Below, piece after piece: positions 17,260 through 24,822 of a stretch of 43,880 nucleotides of DNA. A model generated the notes under the pieces. The model saw only the letters and a list, made by a program, of their open reading frames with translations. It was not told the DNA's origin and did not search any database. The DNA is from WAOL01 sp964399035. GTDB taxonomy: Archaea; Thermoproteota; Thermoprotei_A; Sulfolobales; NBVN01. Position numbers and translations under genes: made by a program. The stretch covers positions 1 to 43,880 of the forward strand of contig CAYNPH010000033.1 in assembly GCA_964399035.1 (NCBI GenBank), read 5' to 3'. Numbering within the stretch: the first letter of the stretch is position 1; each line of letters begins with the position of its first letter.

Positions 17260-18164
17260 TCCCCGCCCACATACGTAACACGTGCGTAATGCCTCCTCAA
17301 CACCCCTACCTCCTCAAAAGACCTCGCCACACCAATCACGGATTCTAGGAGATCTGTCCCCACACTCTTTAACACCTCCTCGCCTTCCCTCAAGTCTCCG
17401 TGCTCAGGCCTCACGATCACCGTCTTGGAAAGCGTGTTAGGATACGACAACACCAGCTTACCGTGCGGCGTGTTGGGCGGAAGCACTAGCGTCCCACCAT
17501 TCTTGAGGTATGTCGGGCTAGCCATCGCCATGTATGAGTGTATGGCGCAGAGTACGACGATATCGAAAACCGATCCTTCCCTATTCAAGTGCTTCTTAGC
17601 TGACAGAACCTTGATGCCTAAGCCAGCCAACCTCTTAAGGAAGGGTGACTCCCTCCCCATGACCGTTATCCTTGAGTTACCCCTTAAGAAGCTGGCGATG
17701 ATGTAAGTACTTATACCAGTTCCAAGTATCAGCACGTCCTTGCCGCCCGCAATGTCTGCAAGCTTAGGAACAAACGAAAACTCCAGCATAAGCAATAACT
17801 TCCAGAGATCCCCGCCACTCATCCTGCCTTTACCCACGTCAATGATCGTGTCTGAAGGCACTACCGCGTACTCACCCATAACACCATCAAGATCTATAAC
17901 TAAGGTGCCTTCCGAGCTTAGGGGCGTAACACCAACGACCTCTCCAGGACTAAAAGGGGCGTCAACACCCGGCTCAACCACGCGCATTAACCCGTAACTG
18001 CCTAGAACCCTTCCAGGTATTACAGGAAGAGTCCCGGAGGTTACGGCCGCATCGATCGACGTGAGTGATGCGGCAAACACCTTACCTAGAACCCAGCCCC
18101 TCGGAATTGGCGGTAATGGTCGCTCTTCTACGACCGCCTCCCCGCTCCACACAAGGGCCTTCAT
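17256..18164 (-). CDS. Zinc-less medium-chain dehydrogenase (MDR)-like protein
   Basis: About 302 residues, with a GroES-like N-terminal half (VLGKVFAASLTSIDAAVTSG, RVLGSYGLMRVVEPGV, FSPGEVVGVTP) and a Rossmann half with VLILGTGISTYIIASFL. In zinc-dependent family members the corresponding blocks carry CGTD and GHE; here they read TSID and GSYG, so the catalytic zinc ligands are missing. The four-Cys structural zinc lobe is also absent. It could be a zinc-independent oxidoreductase or a non-catalytic paralogue. ATG 18164 is chosen over the upstream in-frame ATG 18200 because AGGGGGAAGAGA lies just before it. Convergent with the aminotransferase. Confidence 0.75.
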   Translation of the reverse strand: MKALVWSGEAVVEERPLPPIPRGWVLGKVFAASLTSIDAAVTSGTLPVIPGRVLGSYGLMRVVEPGVDAPFSPGEVVGVTPLSSEGTLVIDLDGVMGEYAVVPSDTIIDVGKGRMSGGDLWKLLLMLEFSFVPKLADIAGGKDVLILGTGISTYIIASFLRGNSRITVMGRESPFLKRLAGLGIKVLSAKKHLNREGSVFDIVVLCAIHSYMAMASPTYLKNGGTLVLPPNTPHGKLVLSYPNTLSKTVIVRPEHGDLREGEEVLKSVGTDLLESVIGVARSFEEVGVLRRHYARVTYVGGD

Positions 18165-18221
18165 TTCTCTTCCCCCTAAACAATTAATGTTGAGATACAA
18201 TTAACTTACGTGGGTAATTAA

Positions 18222-18572
18222 TTGGGTGAGAGACCGTTCCTAGCTTCAGGAAAGATCGTGAAGGACTACAGACCCCTAATGACGTACCTGAAGCTCCTTG
18301 GGGATAGGGAGAGGGAAGCGTTAATGCCGACCGGTGAGTACCTGAAGGAAATAGTTAGTCGTGTGGGCAAGGGTAGAACGCTCGGTGAAGTGCTGAATGA
18401 GTTAGCTAAGGAATTAAGGTGGAAAATCAATGCGGAGTTAGCCCTCAAAGCGCTTAGAGAGGCGTGGGGGATGAACGTAAGCCCGGAATACGCTGTTGAC
18501 GAAATAGCTAGAGAGATGGCGGGATGGGTTCTGGAGATTTGCGAATCCCTTGGCTACCTCAAGATAAGGTAG
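18222..18572 (+). CDS. Hypothetical protein, small helical
   Basis: Unrecognised 116-residue protein, mostly predicted helix, with charged stretches such as LNELAKELRWKINAELALKALREAWG. No metal site or membrane segment. The start is TTG 18222, read divergently from the MDR-like gene with only about 57 bases between the starts, and with AT-rich sequence that could hold both promoters. Codon use resembles the neighbours, so it is likely a real gene. Confidence 0.6.
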   Translation: MGERPFLASGKIVKDYRPLMTYLKLLGDREREALMPTGEYLKEIVSRVGKGRTLGEVLNELAKELRWKINAELALKALREAWGMNVSPEYAVDEIAREMAGWVLEICESLGYLKIR

Positions 18573-18649
18573 GACGTGCCCGTGAGGACGCTAAAGAAGG
18601 TCTTGCCTTAAATACACTACCGCGCACACAAGTGATTTAGGGGAGGGAA

Positions 18650-19378
18650 GTGATGTTTAGAAGGACCGGCAACACTAAATGTAATGATACTTCAGTACTC
18701 AGTGACGCAGTTAAGCTAGCTAGGTGTGTAAAGGAAAACAGTCGTGACCTTAATTACACGGTATTAGCCTTAGAGAGAACAATGAGAATCTACGCTGAAT
18801 CAGGCGATCCCGGACCCTTCCTAACAGCTCTGGGGTCTATGCTTATGAGTAGCGTGGACGCTACCCTCACCGCAGTCGTCAATATTCTATCAAGACAATA
18901 CGCTGAGCTACCGCCTGAGTTACTTCAAATATTCACGAGCGTCGTGGGCTCGGCCAGCATAATTCGAAGGGCATCAGAAATAGGCGTTAGGCTACCTAAG
19001 CCTGTGGTCTCCTCCTTAGTCTCGAGTATGGGGTGTTACGACCTAACAAACCTGCTATACATGTTTCATGAGCGCGCACCAGATAAGGTGGTGTTGCTGG
19101 AATTCGTAAAGAAGGCCTTGAGGTCACCGTGGTGTACAGGGCTTAGGGAAGAGGCGATAAAATTGCTGGGACAGGCACTTCTTTACAGGACGGTTTCGAT
19201 TGAAGATATTAAGGAGGTTTTCAAGGACACTAAGGTACGCATAATCATAAAGAGGAAGAACGGTGTTACGGTTAGTGTTAAGATGTACATAGGCAACGAA
19301 GTTATCGGGGATGAGAACTCGCCTTTCGTAATGGATTTCGTGATGGCCGCTGTTAGGTCAGGGCTCATAAGTATGTAA
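18650..19378 (+). CDS. Hypothetical helical-repeat-like protein
   Basis: Unrecognised 242-residue protein. Residues about 15-190 read as successive amphipathic helices (for example DATLTAVVNILSRQYAEL and LLEFVKKALRSPW), which suggests an alpha-solenoid; the last 50 residues look like beta strands (KVRIIIKRKNGVTVSVKMYI). GTG 18650 and ATG 18653 are adjacent possible starts behind GGGAGGGAA. TATA-like GCCTTAAATACAC around 18606-18618 is about 25 bases before the leader. Convergent with the radical-SAM gene six bases away. No function assigned. Confidence 0.65.
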   Translation: MMFRRTGNTKCNDTSVLSDAVKLARCVKENSRDLNYTVLALERTMRIYAESGDPGPFLTALGSMLMSSVDATLTAVVNILSRQYAELPPELLQIFTSVVGSASIIRRASEIGVRLPKPVVSSLVSSMGCYDLTNLLYMFHERAPDKVVLLEFVKKALRSPWCTGLREEAIKLLGQALLYRTVSIEDIKEVFKDTKVRIIIKRKNGVTVSVKMYIGNEVIGDENSPFVMDFVMAAVRSGLISM

Positions 19379-19384
19379 TTTAAT

Positions 19385-20968
19385 TTATGCTTCTTGAAGT
19401 AATTGCTCACCCCTCCTCCTTACTACTTCCTTAAGTTCCCAATCAACGATGTCAGAAGGCATCCGAACCGACACATCCTTAGGCTTGAGCGGGAAGTAAG
19501 GGTCTGGGACGCACTCCCTTACGGACGCCCTAAACGCGCTCAGCCCGGTACCGCGTCTGGCCCACCTGATAATGAATTCTGGTACCCATTCACTGCCTAG
19601 GGAGAGTAGTGCCTGCGCTAGGGCCCATTCCCAATCGTAGGACTCCACACGGACACCTAACCCCTTAACTTCGTCCTCTAATTGCCGAAGTTTACGGTTA
19701 AACTCGTCCTTAGGGATTAGGGGCACGTACTGCATCGGTGTCCCTGACTTCGGAACTAATGGATTCACGCTAACCCTAACACGCCCGTGCACGTTCCCAC
19801 ACTCATGCACGACGCCCTTAATTAACGAACCAGCTAGCTTGCCAGCATCGCTACCCTCCCCCGGAACCCCGAACATGAAGTAAAACTTAACGTTCATACC
19901 CTCCCCTAAGGCGGTACGCGTTAGTGACTTTAGCTTGCCAGCATCGAGTTCCTTATTCAGCAACGACGCTGCCCGCGGGCACGCGGTCTCGGGTGCTAGT
20001 GTCAGCGTCCTTTGACCGCCAGCACGGATTAACCGTACCTTATCCTCATTGAGTGTGTGGTACCGAATCGAGGGCACAGAGAAGCCGTAACCCTCGCTTA
20101 GAAGCCACTCAAGTAACTCAACGGAGTTCGGGTAGTTGAAAAACGAGAGTGAGTAAAACACTACGCGCTTTCGCTTAACAAACCTTGAACCCTCTTGGAT
20201 CAACTCCTTCACTAGCCTTAGGTCCCTGTACCGAGGTGGGTAGGTGACGTGGGCCTCCATGCAGAAAGGGCAGAGCCAGGGGCACCCCCTGCTTATTTCC
20301 ACGTAGTAACCGTCACCGTATACAGGCTCTACATTACAGGATCTTATCAGGGGCCTAGGGGCGTACGCTGAGTTCATGTCAGTAACCCATGCTCTACGAA
20401 CCCGCTCCTCCCTGCCCGTGAACACGCTATCTCGAAGACCTAGGGACTCCAGCGAATCCAAGAAATCGTTGAGGCTTCGGGCTCCACGCTCTAACGCGTC
20501 ACACAACCCATTCAGCAGCAATTCACCATCGCCTACGAATACCATGTCAACTATTCCCGAGGCGAGTAAGGGGTTAGCCATTAGTGGGGGTCCACCGGCG
20601 ATGAGTATGGGTTTCCTTATTCCCCTTAGTCTCCTCAAGGGCTCGATATTGTTGGCATCCAATACCTTAACCAGCCCGAGTAAGTCGAATTCGAAACCCA
20701 CTGAAATTAATGCGTAGTCAAATGACTTGAGCGGGAGTCCTGTTAAAGCTCCGTTGCTGGGATTATCTAGAGTGAACCTGTCGACAACCACGTTATCGAA
20801 TCTATCATATATATGGAAGTAAGCAATGTGTGTGAAGAGATTAGTTATTGATGCTTGGTAGGTGCTAGGGTACACTAGGGCAACACGTGCCTTGGGTCGC
20901 CCTATAGGTCTGAACACGTTATATTCGTTGAACCGCCCTATGCCCTCGCACCTGTGCACGTTAACCAC
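19385..20968 (-). CDS. B12-binding-like / radical SAM protein
   Basis: A 527-residue protein with an N-terminal cobalamin-binding-like Rossmann domain (about 25-165: VALVYPSTYQASITNLF, PILIAGGPPLMANPLLA, GIVDMVFVGDGE) and a radical-SAM barrel whose iron-sulfur motif is CPWLCPFC (Cys 229, 233, 236). The arrangement matches archaeal radical-SAM proteins with a B12-type domain and unknown substrate, related to the N-terminal part of the RNA/lipid-modifying group. The start is GTG 20968; a palindromic TATA element ACTTAATTAAGT (20988-20999) lies about 26 bases upstream, so the mRNA is probably leaderless. Confidence 0.85.
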   Translation of the reverse strand: MVNVHRCEGIGRFNEYNVFRPIGRPKARVALVYPSTYQASITNLFTHIAYFHIYDRFDNVVVDRFTLDNPSNGALTGLPLKSFDYALISVGFEFDLLGLVKVLDANNIEPLRRLRGIRKPILIAGGPPLMANPLLASGIVDMVFVGDGELLLNGLCDALERGARSLNDFLDSLESLGLRDSVFTGREERVRRAWVTDMNSAYAPRPLIRSCNVEPVYGDGYYVEISRGCPWLCPFCMEAHVTYPPRYRDLRLVKELIQEGSRFVKRKRVVFYSLSFFNYPNSVELLEWLLSEGYGFSVPSIRYHTLNEDKVRLIRAGGQRTLTLAPETACPRAASLLNKELDAGKLKSLTRTALGEGMNVKFYFMFGVPGEGSDAGKLAGSLIKGVVHECGNVHGRVRVSVNPLVPKSGTPMQYVPLIPKDEFNRKLRQLEDEVKGLGVRVESYDWEWALAQALLSLGSEWVPEFIIRWARRGTGLSAFRASVRECVPDPYFPLKPKDVSVRMPSDIVDWELKEVVRRRGEQLLQEA

Positions 20969-20987
20969 GAGTGAGATTATGGGTCAG

Positions 20988-20999
20988 ACTTAATTAAGT
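20988..20999 (-). promoter_or_regulatory. TATA element of the radical-SAM gene
   Basis: ACTTAATTAAGT is a perfect 12-base palindrome centred about 26 bases upstream of the GTG at 20968, consistent with leaderless transcription. Being symmetric, it could also work in the other direction, but no plus-strand gene follows closely. Confidence 0.45.
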
Positions 21000-21018
21000 G
21001 GGCTTAGTTAAGTGTTCG

Positions 21019-21432
21019 CTAGCCCTGCCTGTAGTGGCGCCTTATGCTATTGACGATCTGGGATACTATATCCTGAACTATGTCCTTGTGTTTTCTCCTA
21101 ATATGATGCTCTATTTGCTCGGGACGTAGCTGCTGATTACATATCAGGCATAGGTACTTACCACCCACCCGTAGAATCACGGGGTCTATATTCATTATGT
21201 AGGGGAACACGCGCTTAACTATGGATGCGGCAATCATGTGGTTCCTTGCCTTATCCATAACCCTCTGAACGTACCCCCTAACCCTGAACTTAGATATCCT
21301 GTACTTATGACCTATGGTGCTGGGAGATAAACCATCAACTAAGTATTCCTTAACTGCTAAGATCGTTATAGTGTCCCCAGCCAATCTCTTAACCACTAAG
21401 TACCTCGTGATAGCTGTTAAGGCATCGTCCAC
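21019..21432 (-). CDS. Small HTH plus C2H2 zinc-finger DNA-binding-like protein
   Basis: A 137-residue protein. Residues about 24-60 (LVDGLSPSTIGHKYRISKFRV region) look like a helix-turn-helix of the sigma/LuxR-like kind. Residues 95-115 form a C2H2 finger: CLIC (95, 98) with His 109/110 and His 115 in EHHIRRKH. C-terminal part is helical. A role as a transcription regulator is inferred. The start is GTG 21432 behind a G-rich stretch. It is divergent from the small basic gene at 21502, sharing about 70 bases of promoter. Confidence 0.65.
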   Translation of the reverse strand: MDDALTAITRYLVVKRLAGDTITILAVKEYLVDGLSPSTIGHKYRISKFRVRGYVQRVMDKARNHMIAASIVKRVFPYIMNIDPVILRVGGKYLCLICNQQLRPEQIEHHIRRKHKDIVQDIVSQIVNSIRRHYRQG

Positions 21433-21501
21433 ACCTCTGCACCAACTCCTCTCTTTAGCATTGAATTGTTTTTAAGGCATGCAATACCTCAGAGCGTTGA
21501 T

Positions 21502-21696
21502 GTGTTGACGGAATCGTCCTCAATAATGAGAGAGCTAGCTCATGGAGTCGTTGCTGAGAAGATTCAGAGGAAATACCCAAGGAAACGGAGATACGTTAAG
21601 GGGATAAGGGAGGCGATAAGGAAGCATGGGCGTAGAGTTAAGGAGTGCCCTAGTAGATTCAGAGACGATAAGGTGTTGATAGAGGGATGTATGTAG
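21502..21696 (+). CDS. Small basic hypothetical protein
   Basis: About 64 residues, very rich in Lys/Arg (AEKIQRKYPRKRRYVKGIRE, AIRKHGRRVKE), with no recognised fold. The frame opens at TTG 21466, but TTTTTAAGG (21469-21477) is a TATA-like element that would put transcription start near 21502, where a GTG stands; ATG 21526 is a further candidate. An opposite-strand frame overlaps it; the basic, low-proline composition favours this strand. It may bind nucleic acid. Confidence 0.4.
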   Translation: MLTESSSIMRELAHGVVAEKIQRKYPRKRRYVKGIREAIRKHGRRVKECPSRFRDDKVLIEGCM

Positions 21697-21963
21697 TACG
21701 TGATTAATCCTAACCCATGGAAACATTTCCAAGATCTCACCCACCGGCGGTAAACCAGTATTTAACAGTTGCAAGTAGGTTAGGCTACCCCATGGTCGTG
21801 TCGTAACCAGAGATATTATCACATCTTGGAATCTAGCGCTAAGATGATTACCCGAATCCAATGTGGGGGGCCTCACGTCCAAAAGGGTATTATGAATATC
21901 CAAACTAATGAGCATGAGCAACCACTGTATTAAGAAGTTAAGGTATGACTCACCCATAAGCAT
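21535..21963 (-). CDS. Doubtful hypothetical protein divergent from the RHH gene
   Basis: A 142-residue frame of uncertain status. Its first 90 residues (21697-21963) are unopposed by any other gene and read plausibly (for example FLIQWLLMLISLDIHNTLL), while the last 50, opposite the small basic gene, are Pro-rich as expected of a shadow. ATG 21963 stands about 26 bases from GGTTAAAACC in the palindrome at 21978-22001, which would give a leaderless mRNA. A gene, a degraded gene, or chance are all possible. Confidence 0.28.
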   Translation of the reverse strand: MLMGESYLNFLIQWLLMLISLDIHNTLLDVRPPTLDSGNHLSARFQDVIISLVTTRPWGSLTYLQLLNTGLPPVGEILEMFPWVRINHVLHTSLYQHLIVSESTRALLNSTPMLPYRLPYPLNVSPFPWVFPLNLLSNDSMS

Positions 21964-21977
21964 TACTACGTATTATT

Positions 21978-22001
21978 CCAAGGTTAAGGTTTTAACCTTG
22001 G
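21978..22001. promoter_or_regulatory. Perfect palindromic operator upstream of the RHH gene
   Basis: Inverted repeat with two exact 10-base arms, CCAAGGTTAA (21978-21987) and TTAACCTTGG (21992-22001), around GGTT. It lies in the divergent interval upstream of the ribbon-helix-helix gene and overlaps TATA-like TTTTAACC/GGTTAAAA. RHH dimers bind such symmetric sites and usually repress their own promoter, so this is probably its autoregulatory operator. Confidence 0.6.
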
Positions 22002-22050
22002 CCCACAATAGCATAAAGTGCTGGTGGGGTGCGTGGATAAAGGGCGAACT

Positions 22051-22197
22051 ATGATTGTTTCGGTAAAACTTGAGGAACCAGTTATCCGCAAGATAGATAC
22101 GCTGGTTAGTTCGGGGAAATTCCGTAGCCGTAGTGACTTCATAAGGAAGGCTATAGAGAGGAAAATCAAAACGTTAAGGCGCATGGTCTCAGACTAA
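22051..22197 (+). CDS. Ribbon-helix-helix (CopG/NikR-type) small regulator
   Basis: A 48-residue protein with the full RHH pattern: a short strand MIVSVKLEEP, helix PVIRKIDTLVSSGKF, and SRSDFIRKAIERKIKTLRR, where RSRSDFIRKAIE is the family hallmark. Such proteins bind DNA as dimers through the beta ribbon, often as antitoxins or autoregulators. ATG 22051 gives the ribbon at the normal distance; a GTG at 22033 is in frame and would add six residues. TATA-like GCATAAAG at about 22011-22018 may drive it. A perfect palindrome lies 50 bases upstream. No toxin gene of a known family follows. Confidence 0.7.
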   Translation: MIVSVKLEEPVIRKIDTLVSSGKFRSRSDFIRKAIERKIKTLRRMVSD

Positions 22198-22283
22198 GCA
22201 GCTTCCGCGATTGGAGACATATTTTGAGGAAGTTGGGTTTAAAGCTTAGCCTAGCTTAGTAACTTATTGGCAGGAGTTGTAGG

Positions 22284-22562
22284 ATGTCGCTAACGTGGGA
22301 ACCGCAATGGGAAAGGGTTAAGGTAAGCTACGCAGGCATGACGGTAGAGACATGCCGTGACAGAGTAACTGGTCTCCTTCTCTGCCCCATATGCTCAGAC
22401 ATAGATAAAATATGCCCTGAAGGGAAGATAATCTCCGTAGTGAGTGAGGAAATGTCAGTATTCTTCACCCCAGAGGACTTAATGCATCACCTCAGGACAC
22501 ATAGCAGTACATGGTATTCGAGAAGGTTAAAACCAGTGACACGGGAGGGTGAAGGACGCTGA
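22284..22562 (+). CDS. Small C2H2-like zinc-finger protein
   Basis: A 92-residue protein with CPIC (Cys 34, 37), an extra Cys 44, and HHLRTH (His 68/69, 73), which would form a zinc finger with an unusually long loop of about 30 residues. Unrecognised beyond that. The second protein in this area with a CxxC...HHxxxxH pattern (compare the gene at 21019-21432). The ATG follows GGAGTTGTAGG; TATA-like GGGTTTAAAGC is at about 22236-22246. It ends five bases before the next gene and is probably co-transcribed with it. Confidence 0.6.
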   Translation: MSLTWEPQWERVKVSYAGMTVETCRDRVTGLLLCPICSDIDKICPEGKIISVVSEEMSVFFTPEDLMHHLRTHSSTWYSRRLKPVTREGEGR

Positions 22563-22567
22563 GTACC

Positions 22568-23554
22568 GTGAGGAGAGCCACTAAATTATACTTAGGTCTC
22601 TCCCTAACGACCACCATATTAAGGAAGGGTGTACGGGGAGGGTTAGTATTCGACATCTGGCCGGGAGGAAGTACGCTTTACGGATGGGATGTGCTGAAGC
22701 AATGTGTAGATAGGGTTCCGATATGCGTTAACGATCCCAACACCGTGAACGCGCTTGGAGGAGTGCCGGTAAAACTAGAGCTTGAGGAGGAACTCCTAGG
22801 AACAGAGAGTGACTATGAACTTAAGGTTACCTGCGGGGGCCATGTGAGCATACAGCGCGATTGGATCGCCGGGCTGACCGGAAGGAGGTGGTATGCTAGT
22901 GGAGGGTGGTGCTCCTTATTCAGAAAATTAATTAAGCAAGAGAGAATCACGGCAGGAGCGATCTTTGGCGACCTAAGGTTCATAGATGTGGAGAGAAAAA
23001 CAGCCTACGTGTTACCTCACGGGCTGATCACGTATGAGGGCATCGTAAATTCACTCCCATTAGAGTATGTTGTCGGTAAAGTCACGCAGTTCAATGCACG
23101 CAGACAATTCAGGGCAAAGTACGTCACGTTATACATAACCACAGTCATTACGAAGGGCGGTCACGAACCCCACGTCTGGTTTCTCGGTAAACGTAGGTTC
23201 ACATCATCGGCAGTGGTTTCGTTACCATTTAAGCTCTTGTACCCCCAGCTAGGCCTGAGTAGCGACAATCTGACCTTAATCTATGCGTTCACTCCACAAC
23301 TAATGGGAAGGCTTAGCCCGGACGCGCACCAGAAAGTCATGGCTGACTTGCGGAGGTTGGGTTTTGACGTGAGGGACGCCATGTTTATTCGAAGTCATTT
23401 CGAACGCTATGGTTACCTAGGGCAACGTGAGGGTGTGGAGGACGTGATTAACCTATTGCGGGATTATGAGGTCGAGTGCGTGGGTAGGCTCGGGACGTGG
23501 AGGGAGTTAGGGGTTAATGAGGTTCTGAGGGAGTATTCGTCGCTTAGGCAATAG
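22568..23554 (+). CDS. Unknown protein resembling a flavin amine-oxidase / UDP-galactopyranose mutase without its FAD domain
   Basis: A 328-residue protein. The C-terminal part (CVGRLGTWRELGVNEVLREY) resembles the last FAD-contacting segment of protoporphyrinogen oxidase/UDP-galactopyranose mutase-type flavoproteins, usually read as GR-G-W; the middle has YEGIVNSLPLEYVV and TLYITTVIT patterns as in that group. The N-terminal GxGxxG dinucleotide fold that opens those enzymes is missing. So it is either a shortened relative that does not bind FAD in the ordinary way or a look-alike. GTG 22568 start. Its 3' end overlaps the convergent gene by 11 bases. Confidence 0.6.
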   Translation: MRRATKLYLGLSLTTTILRKGVRGGLVFDIWPGGSTLYGWDVLKQCVDRVPICVNDPNTVNALGGVPVKLELEEELLGTESDYELKVTCGGHVSIQRDWIAGLTGRRWYASGGWCSLFRKLIKQERITAGAIFGDLRFIDVERKTAYVLPHGLITYEGIVNSLPLEYVVGKVTQFNARRQFRAKYVTLYITTVITKGGHEPHVWFLGKRRFTSSAVVSLPFKLLYPQLGLSSDNLTLIYAFTPQLMGRLSPDAHQKVMADLRRLGFDVRDAMFIRSHFERYGYLGQREGVEDVINLLRDYEVECVGRLGTWRELGVNEVLREYSSLRQ

Positions 23555-23876
23555 CTAGTGCGCCATTACCGAAGGTTCCGTCGGTATCTATCACGGAACC
23601 TATGAGTATCTCCTCAACTCCCTTACCCTCGTCTGCTGCTGCGGTAAGTATTAGGTCTAAGAGTTCATTCGGGGATGGAATCCTCTTAACAGGATATTCG
23701 ACCCCGTTAATCACTAAGGATACCCTGCCCTTACGAACTTGATACGGTATCACGTACACCTCAACACCGTACTCATGGAATAGTTTCTGAGCTACATGCC
23801 AAGTAAGCTTGAGTAGCTTTTCACCTACCTCGCTACCATTAGTGACGACTATCACGTCAATACCCATGCACGACAC
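23544..23876 (-). CDS. Hypothetical small alpha/beta (thioredoxin-like) protein
   Basis: A 110-residue protein with strand-helix-strand pattern: DVIVVTNGSEVGEKLL, helix to FHEYGVEVYVIPYQV, then a beta hairpin RVSLVINGVEYPV and helix SPNELLDLIL, resembling a thioredoxin fold without its CxxC. Function unknown. GTG 23876 start (ATG 23867 also possible), with ACTTTTATAACTA about 26-30 bases upstream on the minus strand. Divergent from the gene at 23949. Confidence 0.6.
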   Translation of the reverse strand: MSCMGIDVIVVTNGSEVGEKLLKLTWHVAQKLFHEYGVEVYVIPYQVRKGRVSLVINGVEYPVKRIPSPNELLDLILTAAADEGKGVEEILIGSVIDTDGTFGNGALAIA

Positions 23877-23948
23877 CGAAGAAGGTCTCCTGCCGTGATT
23901 TAGTTATAAAAGTTAAACCACTTAATTCAGCGTGGGTGTAGTGAAGCA

Positions 23949-24191
23949 ATGTGGTTCGCTTTCGTTAAATCGCCTCTAGGGACGAATGTGCGTGTGTCTA
24001 AGGCGTTCATAGCTGACGTAGGTGGTGAGGGGAATGAATTGTTAGGGAGGAAGTTGTGTGGAATCTACGACATTGAAGTGCTGGATGCTGGGTCGATTGA
24101 TAACCTCTACTCCGCTTTAATACTTGATCCTGACATCGGTGATTATGTTCGCTTAGGTGTGAGGATAATAACTGTTGCAAGGGTGAGGTAG
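23949..24191 (+). CDS. Hypothetical small protein
   Basis: Unrecognised 80-residue protein beginning MWFAFVKSPLGTNVRV, with alternating strands (ALILDPDIGDYVRLGVRIIT). No motif. ATG 23949; TATA-like AGTTAAACCACTTAA lies about 25-35 bases upstream. About 50 bases before the small heat-shock gene on the same strand. Composition matches its neighbours. Confidence 0.5.
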   Translation: MWFAFVKSPLGTNVRVSKAFIADVGGEGNELLGRKLCGIYDIEVLDAGSIDNLYSALILDPDIGDYVRLGVRIITVARVR

Positions 24192-24242
24192 TTTTATCCT
24201 TATTACCTTGGCACCTTACCAGATATAATGGGGTGAATGGGA

Positions 24243-24794
24243 ATGCCTGAGAAAAGAAAAAGGAAGTCTATATTCGATCTAATGGATGAAATGATTAATA
24301 AAATGCTAAAGGAGGTCTGGGAGGAACTCGATGAGTTCGCTATGGAGTCACGTAAATTTCTAGAGTTGCCTGATGAGGCGTTAAAGGAGGGTAGGGGAAT
24401 CGTTGGCAGACCCCTAGTATACGGTTTTAGAATAACGATAGGTCCTGACGGAAGGCCCAAGATAGAGGAGTTCGGCAACGTTAAGAGGGTTGGTAGAAGA
24501 CCTCAGATATCTGAGGAGGCCGAGCCCTTGGTTGACGTCTATGATGAGGGTGAGAAGATACGTGTGGTTGCGGAGATACCGGGCGTTGAGAAGGATAAGA
24601 TTAAGTTGAAGGCTGTAGGACGAAGGTTGGTGATAAGGGCATCAAACGGTGACCGTAAGTATTACAAGGAGGTTGAATTGCCTGATGAGGTCGACATAAA
24701 GAAGGCTAAGGCGAGGTACAAAAACGGTGTGCTTGAGGTGGAAATACCGAAGAAGGAGGGTGGTGAGGAGGAGGTCGGTATTCAAGTCGAGTGA
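24243..24794 (+). CDS. Small heat-shock protein, Hsp20/alpha-crystallin family
   Basis: ATP-independent chaperone that holds unfolding proteins. About 183 residues. A charged, helical N-terminal arm of about 90 residues (longer than typical for archaeal sHSP) is followed by the alpha-crystallin domain (about 93-175: VDVYDEGEKIRVVAEIPGV, KNGVLEVEIPKK with the conserved GVL), and a C-terminal IQV that may serve as the I-x-I oligomer tail. The frame allows ATG 24237, but GGGGTGA at 24230-24236 spaces better to ATG 24243. Confidence 0.9.
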   Translation: MPEKRKRKSIFDLMDEMINKMLKEVWEELDEFAMESRKFLELPDEALKEGRGIVGRPLVYGFRITIGPDGRPKIEEFGNVKRVGRRPQISEEAEPLVDVYDEGEKIRVVAEIPGVEKDKIKLKAVGRRLVIRASNGDRKYYKEVELPDEVDIKKAKARYKNGVLEVEIPKKEGGEEEVGIQVE

Positions 24795-24822
24795 CGCTCA
24801 TGGTTTTCAATTAGTCAGCTGT

